Below, piece by piece: positions 25,314 through 38,170 of a stretch of 64,000 bases of DNA. Under the pieces are notes generated by a model. It worked only from the letters and a program-made list of their open reading frames with translations. It ran no database searches and was not told the DNA's origin. The translations under genes were made by a program, and so were the position numbers. The first letter of the stretch is position 1; the number at the start of each line of letters is the position of its first letter. This DNA is from Carya illinoinensis (lineage: Eukaryota > Streptophyta > Magnoliopsida > Fagales > Juglandaceae), in NCBI RefSeq assembly GCF_018687715.1, contig NC_056761.1, positions 13,123,001-13,187,000 on the forward strand, given 5' to 3'.

Positions 25314-28300
25314 TTTTTTGATAATCAGATCTCATTATAACATTCAAGTCCTTACAAGCATATGCCTATCAAGCCAAACAGCTTGAGAAACAAAAGAAGG
25401 ACATTCATCCCACCATGTAATTACATCATCAATATTCCTAGCATACTTTGCTAAGCAATGAGCCACGTTATTGCCTTGTCTACTAACATGCACAAAAGTA
25501 ATTTCCTGAAAATATAGCATGAGTCTTTTAATTTCAACCAAGACATATGCAAATTCAGTTAGGTTCTCTGAGTGGGAATTTAGAGCTTTCACTAGAAACA
25601 AGCAGTCGGTTTCCATCAAGACTTTAGGAGTTCCCCACTGCAGTCCGAATTGAAGACCCCTCAGCATTGCCGTAGCTTCAATAAATTCAGGATTAGGAAC
25701 AGCAGGCTCACTCTTGCTACAGGCCACCAGTACACGTCCAGCTTGGTCCCTCAGGACCACTCCAACTCCAACTTTGTTAATGTCATCAAAAATGGCACCA
25801 TCTACATTAATTTTCAGGCTACCTTCGGGAGGGGGTTTCCAGTTGAGGACCTTTGGAAGCTCTCGGCTGCTCTTGTTGAGGATCTGCACTTGTTTGAATT
25901 CTGATTGCATTGATAGGGCTGTGGATAAAACAGAAGAAAACTATAGAGGAGAATTATCATATATAAATTTGTTCCTTTTATACCAAAGGCCCCAAGCCAT
26001 CGCTATAAATTTCATGAGATCATCTTCGTTTCCCTTGTTCTTCACTTCTAGAATAACCTCCCAAAAAGGTTTCCCACGGCCTATCTCCCCTAGTAAAGGT
26101 TGAAACTGGACACATAAAGGGTAAATATCGGAACAGTAGAGTAAAGCATGTGCAGCATCCTCCCTACATAAATGACAGAAAATGCAAATTTCAGACTCCA
26201 GAATTTTCTTCTTCATTAGATTCTGATAAGTAGGAAGGATATCCAAAAAAGCTTTCCATGTAAACAACTTCATTTTGAGAGGAATTTTCAGTTTCCATAG
26301 GCACTTCCAAAAGGGGATAATTTGTTGATCCCGGGATCCCTCTCCTGTGTTTTGGACAATTGCCAACTGAAGCTTTCTATATCCACTTCGGACTGAATAA
26401 AGGCCATTCTTTTCATCCAACCAACACCAAGAGTCTTCATGACTAGAAGCAATAATAATCTTTAAAATCTGGGAAACTATTCTTGGATTGAAGAGAGTTA
26501 TTAGTTTTTCAACATTCCACCAGCCCGTACCATTATCCATTAGTTCTTCCACCTTCAGATTCGCCTGGCTCGGGGCATGAAGCCCACTTTGTAACTCAGA
26601 TGGTAGAATTCCAGGTATCCATTGATCCTTGAAAACATTGATTGCTGCCCCATTACCCACTCTCCTTGCACAACCCGATTTTAACGAATCCAAAGCACTA
26701 TGAATCCCCTTCCAGACATATGAGGAATTAAACCCAATTTTTGCTTCAAACAAGGAGCATTGTGGAAAATACTTTGCTTTGAACATCTTAAAAAGGAGAG
26801 AGTTACAATTTGTGAGCAAACGCCAACCTTGTTTTGCTAGGAGGGCCTTGTTGAAATCATGCAGATTTTTAAATCCCAATCCCCCTCTAAATTTTGATAT
26901 ACTCAATTTTTGCCATCCCACCCAGTGAATTTTCTTCTCCTGAGACTGGTTACTCCACCAAAATCTGGCCATCATCATTTCCATTTCATGACATAAGGAT
27001 TTAGGGAATAAATAGCAGCTCATTGCATATGTCGGAATTGACATTGCTACTGCTTTTAATAAAATTTCCTTTCCCCCTTGAGAAAGCATATTGCCCTTCC
27101 ACATCTGGATTTTCTGCCACAGCCGTTGCTTTATACCTACGAATGCTCTTTGTTTAGATCTCCCCACCATGGGCGGAAGCCCCAAATACTTCTCAAATTG
27201 CTGAGTGTTGCTTCCTCCCCACATTGACATAATGTTAGCTTTCACGTCTTCACCCACATTCTTGCTAAAAACCATCGCTGTCTTTTCTTTATTTATGCAC
27301 TGACCTGAGGCTTTCTCATACATCTCCAGCAGAGATAATTTTTTTTTTTTTTAGTGGGGCCATTAGCTTGGCAGAAAATTACACTATCATCCGCAAATAA
27401 AAGATGGTTTACATGAGGGGCCCCTCTACAGATTCGTACCCCTTCGATCTTGCCTGGTTCAGCATTTCTTCTTAATAGGTTAATCAAGCCTTCAGTACAC
27501 AAGAGGAATAAGTAAGGGGATAAGGGATCCCCTTGCCTAATTCCTCTAGATGGATAGAAAGGACCTTTCGGGTTGCCATTGACAAGGACTGAAAAAGAAA
27601 CTGTTGATACACACTACATAACTAGGTCAGTCCACCTTTGTTCAAAGCCAAGTGCATTCATTATTCCCCTCAAAAAGCCCCATTCAACTCTATCGTATGC
27701 TTTGCTCATGTCAAGCTTAAGCGACATGTAACCCTTCTGACCCACTCTCTTGTTTCTGATGTAGTGCAGAATTTCATACGCCATCAAGACATTATCTGTT
27801 ATTTGCCTCCCGGGAACAAAAGCACATTGAGTTTCAGATATAACCATAGGCAGAATTTTCTTGAGTCTATTTGCAATGAATTTTGATAATATCTTATAGA
27901 GGACATTACAAAGACTAATAGGCCTAAAATTAGCTACACTTATAGGATTATCTTTCTTGGGGATCAAAGTAAGAAAAGTATGGTTTAGGTCCCTAGGAAA
28001 AAACCCCTGATTCAGAGCATTCAAAACAGCCTTAGTAACTGAGTTTCCAATCTTGCTCCAGTACTTTTGAAAGAATACCGGAGACATACCATCAGGACCC
28101 GGAGCCGTGGAAGGGTGCATTTGCTGAATAGCTTCCTCAACTTCCTTTGTCTCATACGGAAGTAGTAAATCTGCATTCATTTGGGGAGAGACCTTTTTTT
28201 CTAACCCTGAGAGGACCTCAACAAACTCTAGATCTGAATCAGAAGAAAATAACCTTTGGAAATAATCAACTATCAACTCGCCCATTTGCTCTCCCCTTTT

Positions 28301-30887
28301 CCAGTTTCCATTTTCATCTTTTAGTTGTTTGATCCAGTTTTTCCTCCTCCTTACATTAGCTTTATGATGAAAAAACCTTGAGTTGCTGTCTCCTTCCTTT
28401 AACCATAAAACCCTTGACCTTTGTTTCCACATAAGTTCCTCCCTTTCCAGCCATTTCTGGACTTCCTCTCGGGCCACCTTGTGTTGAGGTAGTTGTTGAT
28501 AAGTTGGGTCCAAATCTTCCATCTCTTTTAGTTTCTCTTTAGCCGAGGCTAGCTCTTTTTGAACATTTCCAAAAGACCTTCTATTCCATATTGATAGCTC
28601 AACTCCACATTTAGAGATTCTGCCCATGAGGTCATTACAATTCCCAATTCCCTCACTTTCATCCCAAACTCTCTCCACAATATTTGTGCAATCTCTGTCC
28701 CCTATCCACATTGCTTCAAATCTGAATAACCGATGGCCCTTTCGCTTCGTCAGCCCCCCATTAGAGTCCAGCCAAATCGGAGTATGATCCGAGTAAGCTG
28801 CTACCCCATGTTGGACATGAGTAAAGGGAAAAGCTTCACACCACATCAAATTTCCCAGAAACCGATCCAGCCTCTCACATATAATATCTCCCTCTCTCCT
28901 ATTGCACCATGTAAAAGGTTTGCCAGAAAAACCAAGATCTCTAAGTCCCTTTTCCTCTAACACAGATCTTAACCCTGCCATTTGCCTTTCACTTCTAAGA
29001 TTCCCCCCCTGTTTTTCAGATTGGTTGAGGATCTCATTGAAATCCCCAAACACCAACCACGGACTAGTCACTCCCCTCCCCAAAGCTTTAACGATAGACC
29101 ACACCTCCTCCCTTCTCTCGGTTTGTGGATGGCCATATACCCCCGTGATAATACCCACCCCTCCCTCAAACATAGAATTCCTAATCAAAGCATGAATATG
29201 GTGTGAAGAGTAATTTAAAATGTGCAAATTAACATCATCTTTCCATAACATTGCTAATCCTCCACTACGACCAAAAGAATCTACAACAAAACAATTCTTA
29301 AAACCAAGGGAATACTTACAGAAAATCCATTGAGCTGCTTTCAACCGAGTTTCTTGCAAGAATACCACATCGGGATCTTCCTTCGTAAGCAGGTCACGAA
29401 GCGAACGGACTCCCCGTGGGTTCCCAAGCCCACGGGGATTCCAACTGAAAATCTTCATTGAGGTCGGCGGTGCTGTGGATGCATCGGGATTGAGGGTTCC
29501 CTGCCCATGATGTTTCTTCCTGCTCCCTGTCTCCTCGTCTGAGGCTCCACCCTCTTTTCTCTTCTGGCCACACAGCTTCTGCCCCTGCAAGCCTTCCTTT
29601 CCCGATTGGGAATTCTTCAGTTCACTCGGATTATCAAGCCGTGGACGAGACAGGGCCCTCCTAGAGGCCGGCTTGGGTTTTAGAGAAAATGGGCCTTTAC
29701 CAGCTTGCCCTTTAGTAAAAGACAGCCCAGATATTTCTGAGCCTGAGCTCCCATCCGAAAGGCCCAATACGGGAACCTCCAGCAGGGTCTCCCCTTCCGA
29801 ATCTTCTGGAACCAACCCCGAAGGGTCTCTGTCGGTCGGCGTCTCTCCTTCCACCTCAACTATCTCTCTTCCTTCGGTCTGGTTCGGTTCCTTTAGAACA
29901 ATGGATTCTCCCCCTTCATTCATCCCCTGGAACTGCCCAGTAACCACCTCTTTGGTTGAGTCGGGATCCCCCTCGTTAGCTAGCACTATGGGTTCCGAAA
30001 AAGGAGCCGAGTCTCCTCCCAATGGTTTTTTGGCCTTCGTTTCTGTGGTGGTTCCGAAATTTGCCCTCATCCAATCACCATATGGGAACTGCTCAGGGGA
30101 GTCGCCCGTTGTAGCATCTTCGCATTCCCTGACTGTATGACCTAGGGTCCCACAAAAATAACACATATCCGGCAACGGTTCGTACGAGAACCGAACCCAA
30201 CACGACCCACCTTCACCCACTTTCAATCGTTTCCTCCTTTGAAGGGGTTGGGATATATCTATCAGAACTCTTACCCTCATGTATTCACCCCATTCAAACT
30301 CTCCTTTCTTTAAATCAACTTCAATAACTTCTCCCAGCATGTTTCCCACTAGTTTTCCAACATAGGAGTTTCGGGCCATTAAGGGGAGGTCATGTATACG
30401 TACCCAAAAGGCCGCATGCTTTATTTGAATCGAATTGATTTGCATCGAGCCTTCGAAAGGTTTGATGAGGAGCAGCTGTTTGTCAAAATGCCAAGGTCCG
30501 TTCCTCTCCACTTTCGATTTATCTCCCTCGTTTTCGAACTCAATCAGCGTAAATACCGTGTTCAGATCCCTGAACTTTATTCCGTTAACTGGTCTCCACA
30601 CTTTCTTCATAGTAGCCTTGAGCGCATCGTGGTTATAGTGCTTTCTAGTGAGTAAGCAAATTATCAGACAATGCTTTCCCCTATTCAGAACCTCCTCTAC
30701 CATTCTTGTATCAACGAGTACCTCTTCATTCTCCTTCTCCGTTAGGGACAACGAAGCGTACAAAGAGTCCAAATCCCCAGTCATCTTTCTTCTTTCGGAA
30801 AACTCGTACGCCGACTAGAAAGGAAAAACCCCTACTCTAGAGACGAGAGAGGACGACTAAAAGTTCCATGTCATGTCAATTAATTAT
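25314..30887 (-). mobile_element. Nearly intact L1-type LINE
   Basis: Non-LTR retrotransposon on the minus strand, flanked by AGGGTGATCGATCTTT at 25298-25313 and 30888-30903 (13-16 bp, since the last Ts may belong to the tail). It ends on the left in a short poly(A) (Ts in the plus strand) and starts on the right with a 5' leader of about 100 bp. At about 5.57 kb with all expected domains it is full length. It is broken only by two stops and one homopolymer frameshift (see 25344-30784). Confidence 0.93.
25344..30784 (-). pseudogene. LINE polyprotein: DUF4283, zinc knuckle, endonuclease, reverse transcriptase, RNase H
   Basis: From the start at 30784: a DUF4283 RNA-binding domain (about residues 25-190), a CCHC knuckle (CYFCGTLGHTVREC, about 207-220), an acidic linker, an apurinic-type endonuclease from KIFSWNPRGLGN (about 440) to SDHTPIW, then reverse transcriptase with LIPKKDNP, SLKLDMSKAYDRVEW and FADDSVIF, a zf-RVT region, and a C-terminal RNase H (INVDGAIF, ETDCLFLVKAL). 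ORF1-type and ORF2-type parts share one uninterrupted frame. Breaks: a TAG at 27614-27616, a frameshift at the 14-A run (27339-27352) and a TAG at 25941-25943. With so few lesions it is a recently inactivated copy. It would act in cis on its own RNA. Confidence 0.93.
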
Positions 30888-30903
30888 AGGGTGATCGATC
30901 TTT

Positions 30904-31139
30904 GGGAGAAGGCCACTCAGATTTCCCTAGGGATATATGTGGAATATAAATATTTTTTATTCAACATCTACAATTTTTAGCCCATAATATTATAATATAT
31001 ATATTAATACTGGAATTAGATCGTATTATCGATTAATTGTTGGGGGGGACTATATATATATATATATATGCAAGAACGTTACCATTAAATTTGTGGTGAA
31101 AACAAGACATCTTATCATGATTCTTAATTTTAGTGTTTT
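30904..31139. other. Short spacer between two LINEs
   Basis: AT-rich host sequence with a (TA)n run near 31050-31068. No gene. Confidence 0.5.
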
Positions 31140-32935
31140 TTCTTTTTTTTTTTCTTTTTTTCGAAAAAAGGACTATCTGTATTAATTCATAACTGGATCA
31201 TTACAATGTTTATCCTGTAACACAAAAGAACTAATGCCCGCAGGCCCCTCTTCCATCCAGATTTCCTAATTCCTTACATGTAATCCCATTTTGGCTAATG
31301 TATGAGCTACTCTATTATTTTTTCTATTTGTATACTGTATAGACCAATACCTTCTATCGAGTAAAACCGATTGTATATCTTCCACTATCTATCCATGCCA
31401 TTCCCAGCAGCATTTATTCCTATTAACATCTTGTATAATTCCCAATGCATCACCCTCAAAGATGACATTTGTCCAGTTTAAATCAGCACATAATTGAAAA
31501 GCCCTCCAAAGCACCTGTATCTCAGCTACAGCTGGAGTAAAGATACCTGCTATAGAATTGCATAGTGATAATAATAGCTCCCCATTCTCATCCCTCACCA
31601 CAATCCCCACACCCATTCTTTTCATCTCAGAACTGAGACTTGCATCCCAATTCACTTTAACCCAGCCCTGCCCCCATTTCCTCCACCTCCCTACTTCCCT
31701 TTGAATATTACCTCCCCTTTTTTCTTTCCCTTTCTCCTCTTTCGCCTCTGCAAACATAGAAAGACAGTCTTGAGCTTGTTGATACAACACAGTAGGCCCT
31801 ACAAATTTTCCCTAAAAAACAAAGTTGTTCATTCTCTACCACATATTCCTCATTACAATAGCTGCTAAGTCCAGTTCAGAATTTTCCAACTTCTTGGTCA
31901 TTAGTATCCATAGCTCCGTGAAGTTCCCATCCATTCTAGGCCATTTCTAAACTGGGCTTGCATTATTAGTCCAGACATCAGCAGCTGCCTCACAACTCCA
32001 TAAAACATGGCTGACTGTTTCCTCTTCCTTCCCACAAATACCTCAAAGGGGGTCATCCAACACTTTCCTTTTATACAAGTTTGCCCTTGTAGGTAGACAA
32101 TTCATGATAGCTTTCCAAATAAACATCTTTACCACTTTAGAAGTATTGAGGTTCCATATTTTTTGCCAACATACCTTCCCGAATTTTATTTCAGATGAGC
32201 TCCCTTCATTTCTGTATTTCCTCCATATATCTATCCAAGTGATATCCACTCCTAACACTATATCAACCATCCTTTGTATAGGCCGATATTCTCTTGTCAT
32301 GAGCATTGGCATGACTAATTGGCAACCCACATACAAAATCAGCTTCCTCTTGCATAAATGTTTCTCTAACCAGCTTTTCATTCCATCCTCCATTGATAAA
32401 CAACTCTTTAACTTTTGCCTCTGCCCCCAAAACTCTTCTTGGTGATTGGATACAGAACTGAGATGGTTTTGGTAACTACTTATCTCCCCATATGTTGACC
32501 TGCTCTCCATTCGCCACCCTCCAAACTAACCCTTCTTTCTATAAGTCAAGGGAATCCCATAGACTCCATATTTTTGAAGGCCCATAGCCTAATTTAGCAT
32601 TCAACAAGTCTCTGTGTTTAAAATACTTATCTTTAAGCACTCTGATAGCAACTGAATTATGCATAGTTAGAACCCTCCAGCACTGCTTGGCTAAGAGGAC
32701 AGTATTAAAACTGTTCAGTTCCCTAAAACCCAATCCCCTTTCAGATTTTGCCATTCCCATCTTAGCCCAGCTCCTCCAATGAATCATTCTATCGTTCTGT
32801 TGGAAACCCTACCAAAATTTAGCCATTAAAGCTGCTATTTCCTTGCACAATCTCACTAGAAGTCTGAAAACATTCATTTGATAGGTTGGTACAGCTTGGA
32901 TGATAGCTTTCAACAAAATTTTCTTACTTGAAGGT
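31140..32935 (-). mobile_element. 5'-truncated L1-type LINE
   Basis: The left end has a long T-rich tract (31138-31168), the complement of a poly(A) tail. On the minus strand it encodes an RNase H domain (31389-31790, VKVNWDASLSSEMKRMGVGI...FEGDALGII), then going upstream a zf-RVT region (32043-32510, FGKVCWQKIWNLNTSKVVKM) and the end of the reverse transcriptase (32539-32935, RMIHWRSWAKMGMAKSERGL). Several stops and frame changes separate these pieces. Everything upstream of the thumb is missing, the usual result of incomplete reverse transcription. It is a different, more decayed subfamily from the LINE at 25314. No exact target duplication found. Confidence 0.85.
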
Positions 32936-32939
32936 GAGG

Positions 32940-33550
32940 AAATGGTTCTTCCAATTATTTAGTTTGTTCCACACTTTGTCTTCCAATTATGATTAATATA
33001 TTGGATGGAAGAACCATTCTTTTTTATTAAAATACGAAACCAATGATGATCAGTACTTTTCCTACATATGATACTCTTTGGAATCTAAGAACTTTTCTAA
33101 TAGAATGAAAAAACCTTTTTCATGATGGCGACAAAATTTGTTACCTTGTGCTCGAGTAATTGTTTGACCAACTTGGGGAGAAAAAAAAATTGCAAAAGTG
33201 AATGCATTCATGTGTTCACTATATGTTGTAGATAATATCAAATCAAGGATTTGATTGAATTATTATCCTAATTTGATTAAATTTTTTAGGATAAATGTTG
33301 ATTTCACATGATATCATGGTAGAGATCTTGAATTCGAATTTTGAATCTACACTATCAATTTTAATAAAATATTTCATGTGTTAGATTCATTCATTGAATG
33401 AGAGTCTGGCTCACACATGTGAAGATATTTTAAGAATATAATAACTAAATCTACAATTATCCATTAGATTAAACTTTTGGGATAAATGGTAATTTCACAC
33501 TATCCATATTCCTTTTTCTCAAGATTGCATTTGTTTGAACCATCTCAACT
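32940..33550. other. Intergenic sequence
   Basis: AT-rich with no gene. A short inverted repeat (ATGGTTCTTCCAATTA near 32942 and TTGGATGGAAGAACCAT near 33001) is the only structure seen. Confidence 0.45.
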
Positions 33551-33559
33551 ATCTTCAAA

Positions 33560-33862
33560 GAAAAATTCTACATGAAAACTTATTTACACCACACAACTCC
33601 ACCTAATCAACATGTAATTTTTTTTTTCATTTTTATCTTAATGCTTAAAGAAAAATTCTATTCAATAGCCATACACTACACACCTACATTTAACTCTCTT
33701 TTTTTTAATGTTTTTATGTTTTTTTTCCTTCAGCGGATGCGTGCTATTGAATTGTTGAGCATAATAACTCTATGTGTGTGTTTAAATAAAAGAGTAAAAA
33801 TGACAAATCGCATGTTGGTTAGGTGGAGATGTGTGGTGTAAGGCTTCCTTATAGCATTTCTC
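33560..33862. mobile_element. MULE-type MITE with long terminal inverted repeats
   Basis: 303 bp, flanked by the 9-bp duplication ATCTTCAAA (33551-33559 and 33863-33871). The arms of about 58 bp pair with some mismatches: ACACCACACAACTCCACCTA on the left against the complement of TAGGTGGAGATGTGTGGTGT on the right. Long inverted repeats with a 9-bp duplication mark the Mutator superfamily. The apparent open frame inside it is not a gene. Confidence 0.88.
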
Positions 33863-34419
33863 ATCTTCAAAATAACAACTTTGGCATTCAATTCCTCTCA
33901 CTACAACAAAAAAGATATTTTGGGACGAATTGAAAATCATCCCAAAAAGTGAGATTTAGGAATGAATTTCATATTTTGTTTCAAAAAAATGACGGAATGT
34001 CTGTAACATTCGAATGCATTCGAACGGTCTAGTTAGGGATGAAATATTTTGTCCCAAATAAGTTAACCGTTCGAACACTAATGATTCAACATTCGAACGT
34101 CTAAATTGTACCATTCGAACCTAATTTTGGCGCATTAAGTAAATTTTTTTAGAAGAAAATTGATACACTGTTTGAACGTTCCAATTTAACCATTCGAATG
34201 ATGAATTAGCATGGTTCAAACTTAATTTGAAGGGGTTGAATGGTGACTGGGGTTTTTTTTTTTTTTTTTTTTTTTGCAGAATTCTATTTATATTAACTAG
34301 TAATTATAAGAAATTGGTCAATTAAATAATAGGAATAATATATATTAATAATTAGTTTAGAAAATATTAAATAATACTATTTCATACTGAATTTACAAAA
34401 CACAAAATATTGTCCATGC

Positions 34420-35656
34420 TTAAAACAAAAAAAAAATAAATAAATAAAAGATAGAAGGTACTAAATAAGACCCCAAGTCTTTGCACACTTCCTCGACTGC
34501 AGCTATACGTTCCTCTGTTTCTGTCAGTCGAGTACTGATGGTGACTTGAGTAGTAGAAATGGCTTCAAACTTTGTATGTAATGCAGTAATTTCTATACGA
34601 AGCACAGACACAGCAGAATGGATCTCTATATGCACTGCATCGATCATTGCTGATGTCTGTTCACTGATCGTTGCATGCACAATCTTAGCCATCTCCTCAC
34701 GAGTAACATTGTGTACTGATGCCTTGGCCTGTGTGGATGTCTCAGGAGCTGATACTCCATGATCTCCTGGATATGCATCTCTCTAAGGATCAATCGGTTC
34801 TGAACATGTCCACGAAGACTCAGTCTCAAGTGTCCCGTGCTGCGTGAGAGAGTGGTGCTATTTATCAGTCCCATCGACTCCCGTTTACGCTCAGCAATAT
34901 CAGGCACAACACCAGCAAATAGCATAAATCGGGTGATCAGGATTCCGAATGACAGTATATCCATCGAAATATACCGAGATTCTGATCGAATCTTATCAAG
35001 TATATACCCCACCAGGTTGATAGGAATGCCACGAGCGACCCGTATCATAAATTTTCTCCGATCAATGCCAACCTTTGTCTTGTGTTGCCGAGGGTCAGTG
35101 TTGTTGGCAATTATCAAATTCAAGATTTTGAAGAAAGAAGATAGATTTGCCTGTTTGATGGTCTTTATCCCGTCATACGGTGGAGCATTTGGACCAATAA
35201 CCAAATCCCTCACCTCATTATCAACAAGGGCATTGACCTCATCATTATAAACTGATGCCTCCTCCTCAGCTCTTTCTGCCTCAGCTGAAGGATCAGATTC
35301 TCTAGGCACCACATTCGGATATGCATCTGGCAGCCTAGGAATATCGAGATACTCAGCAAGTCCATCCCGTGAAAATACAACTGAAACTCCTCAGACAAAG
35401 ATCCTGTATGCCCCTCCGTCATCTGAGCTAGCACTACCGAGCTCTCTATAGAACCTAACAACAATGCCAATATAGGAGACTGGCTCCCATGCTTCCTCCC
35501 GCTCATCTAGGATAGGTCCCCAACCATAATCGCTAAAGACTGATGGCAAGGAATGACCCTCCCAGACAAGACTCTGGAAATCAAAAATCTTCACCGGTCG
35601 CTCTAATGACTGAATCACTACTAGTCTCAGCAGGATTGCATCGCTTACGTCCCACC
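34420..35656 (-). pseudogene. CACTA-associated Transposase_32-like protein (PF20167 type), broken
   Basis: The minus-strand product resembles the putative plant transposon protein family often seen in CACTA and Gypsy elements: LPSVFSDYGWGPI, VVRFYRELGSAS, then NVVPRESD, IVGPNAP-like, FMIRVARGIPINLVGYILDKI and a C-terminal heptad-rich region (SVLRIEITALHTKFEAI). A TGA at about 35391-35393 interrupts the frame where the family commonly has arginine, so CGA to TGA is likely. A frame change near 34780 separates the coiled-coil tail. The right limit is a possible splice acceptor (TTCTTCTAG on the minus strand). Function is unknown. It is antisense to the transposase genes. Confidence 0.65.
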
Positions 35657-38170
35657 CTAGAAGAAGATATTATAATCAGCCTGAAATTTACAATTAAAAA
35701 ATAGATATACAACATTAACAATAAAAATATAATAAATAACTATTCACAGTACTTTCAAACGAATAGCAATTTAATAAAGTAAGACATTGTGAACAATATA
35801 ATTTTTAATAAATAATATCACATTATTTAATACTAATTAGATTAATATTAATAGAAATATAATATTTAAAAAAAGTGATAAATTACGACATTAATTTAAT
35901 TATAATATAGAAATTATTCTCGTTAAAATTTAATGGAACTATAATATGGAATAAAAATAACAATTCACTAATATTACAAAATTTAATTATACCGTTCGAA
36001 CTTCTAAAATAGTGCAAAAATGGTACACCTGTACAGTTCAAATGTATAAAACAACGTTCGAATGTCATTGGATTGGCTACTACAGCTCGAACGTGTAAAA
36101 AAACGTTCAAATGTATAACTATGACCGTTCGAACTCCCAATATAGTGATCGAACAATGCCTGTATTGTTCGAACGTATAACTGAACGGTCGAACAAGGTT
36201 GGATTAGCCTTACTTTTTGAATGTCTAAAACAACGTTTGAATGGTTAGTTGATACCGTTCGAACGATGTTTATATCGTTCAAACGATATGCAAATCGATT
36301 TTGTATTCCAGATTGAGTTGATCAGCCATTGAAATCCATGGAATCCTTCGATTCCATGGATTTTTCACCAAAATAAATCAAATAGAAACTTAAATAAACC
36401 TTTCTACAATGGATTAAAGTAAATCTACGGTGAGTATTGATGGATAAATTATTTTATCCTAATTCAAACAAATCTTCCAACCAGCACCATTCTCCCTCAA
36501 TCCAGCCCCCAAATATTAATAATTTTTATCCATCTCTTATATTTTCAGATTAAGAGGTTATTTTTACTGCTTTTTGAAGAGTATTTTTGTTTTGGGCATA
36601 ACGTACGGTCTCCTTGCATTTTCATCTCTAAAAACCAGGTATATATGCTATCTTATTCTCATTTTAGTTTGCATATGAATGTTTTCGTTTGCTGTACTGA
36701 GTTTGTGATATTGTGTTTTTCATTTGCTGTACTGAGTTGGTGATTATTAGGATTTCGGAGGTTGAAGACGATTGAAATCTGGAATAAGCCCGTTCAAATG
36801 GTACATGATTAACGTTCGAACGGGTTTATTACGTTCGAACACTTATTAACACCGTTTGAACGTTATGTTTAAACAATGTTAAAATATTAATTAGAAATTA
36901 GAATAGTACTAAATCTTTAAATCTTTCAATAATACTTAATAATACTTAAATACTTAACATTTAAATTAATCAATTGAAGGTTAATTAAAATACAAATAGT
37001 TAAGATTTAATAATACTTAAATACTAAATATTTAAATTAATCAAATGAATTTTAATTATCATATCTTGCATTGCTTGTTCATCAAAATAAACCTTAGACC
37101 CGTTCGAAAGTTATCAATCCGGATGAATTGAAAGATTGATAACTCTTGAATTGTCCAGAGTGGACAGCTTGGGATTGTAAGACCATTCTCGCAAACTATC
37201 GAACTATATTTGTTATTCGTCCAGCATTAAGATTTTGGTAGATTCATCCCTTGTTCTCTGGATATGCAGTTTCGGTAATGGTGTATCGACGTGTTAATTG
37301 TCAGTGCACACAACCAGATGAGCATATTTGGAGAACTATGGAGAGATGCTGCATAAATTTTGTTGGACGTGACAGATAATAGAGAATAGGTTTGCGACTA
37401 TGATCTTACAATTCCGAATGGGATAATACTAATTAACCAGTGAAAGGTGGCATCCTCCTTGATTGATACATGATACATAATACATGTTTGTTTGTTGATG
37501 CACACGTGATTGTTTGTAATGAAGATAGTCAGCATGGATAAGAGTTGGATGTGAGTTAGTGATCGATTGGGTCAGAATTACAACGTATATGTTGAAGGTG
37601 TTAAGAAATTCTTAGAGCTCGCATTGGGTACATGTGATTGTGATGGACGTATTAGATGCCTATGTAGAGAATGTAGGAATTTACGCTCTCATAAGATAGA
37701 CTTGGTGAAAAAGCATCTGTTTGTCAAAAGTATTGACAAGGGTTATGCTGATTGGGTCTTACATGGTGAACCATATCCAACTTTATTTGAGGTTCTACAT
37801 GAAGAAGAAGAGATCAATGAAGATGTACAACTAGATGTTATTGGAGATGAATACGATGAGGATATGAAGCAAATATTAGGTGATATCAGTGCGATAATGT
37901 TTATGGATGAAGGTGACATGGACACATCAAGTTCAAATGATGGGGTCATAACACTTTTGCACAATTATGGAATGATTCATGACGTGAGCTATATCTAGGA
38001 TGCAGAAGATACAGTAAATTGTCATTTACAGTAAGATTGCTTCATATAAAATCAATGTGCCGATTATCAATTAAGGCAATCAATATGTTACTCGAGCTAT
38101 TTAAAGAGGCACTGCCATCAGATAATACTTTATCTCGTAACTTCTATGAAGCAAAAAAGTTGAAACGAGG

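Noticed and set aside
33572..33841. 89-codon frame
   Set aside because: It lies wholly within the MULE MITE and its inverted repeats.
38161..38170. Including TGAAACGAGG in the LARD LTR
   Set aside because: These bases are needed for the TNP2 reading frame at the empty site, and including them removes the CGAGG target duplication.
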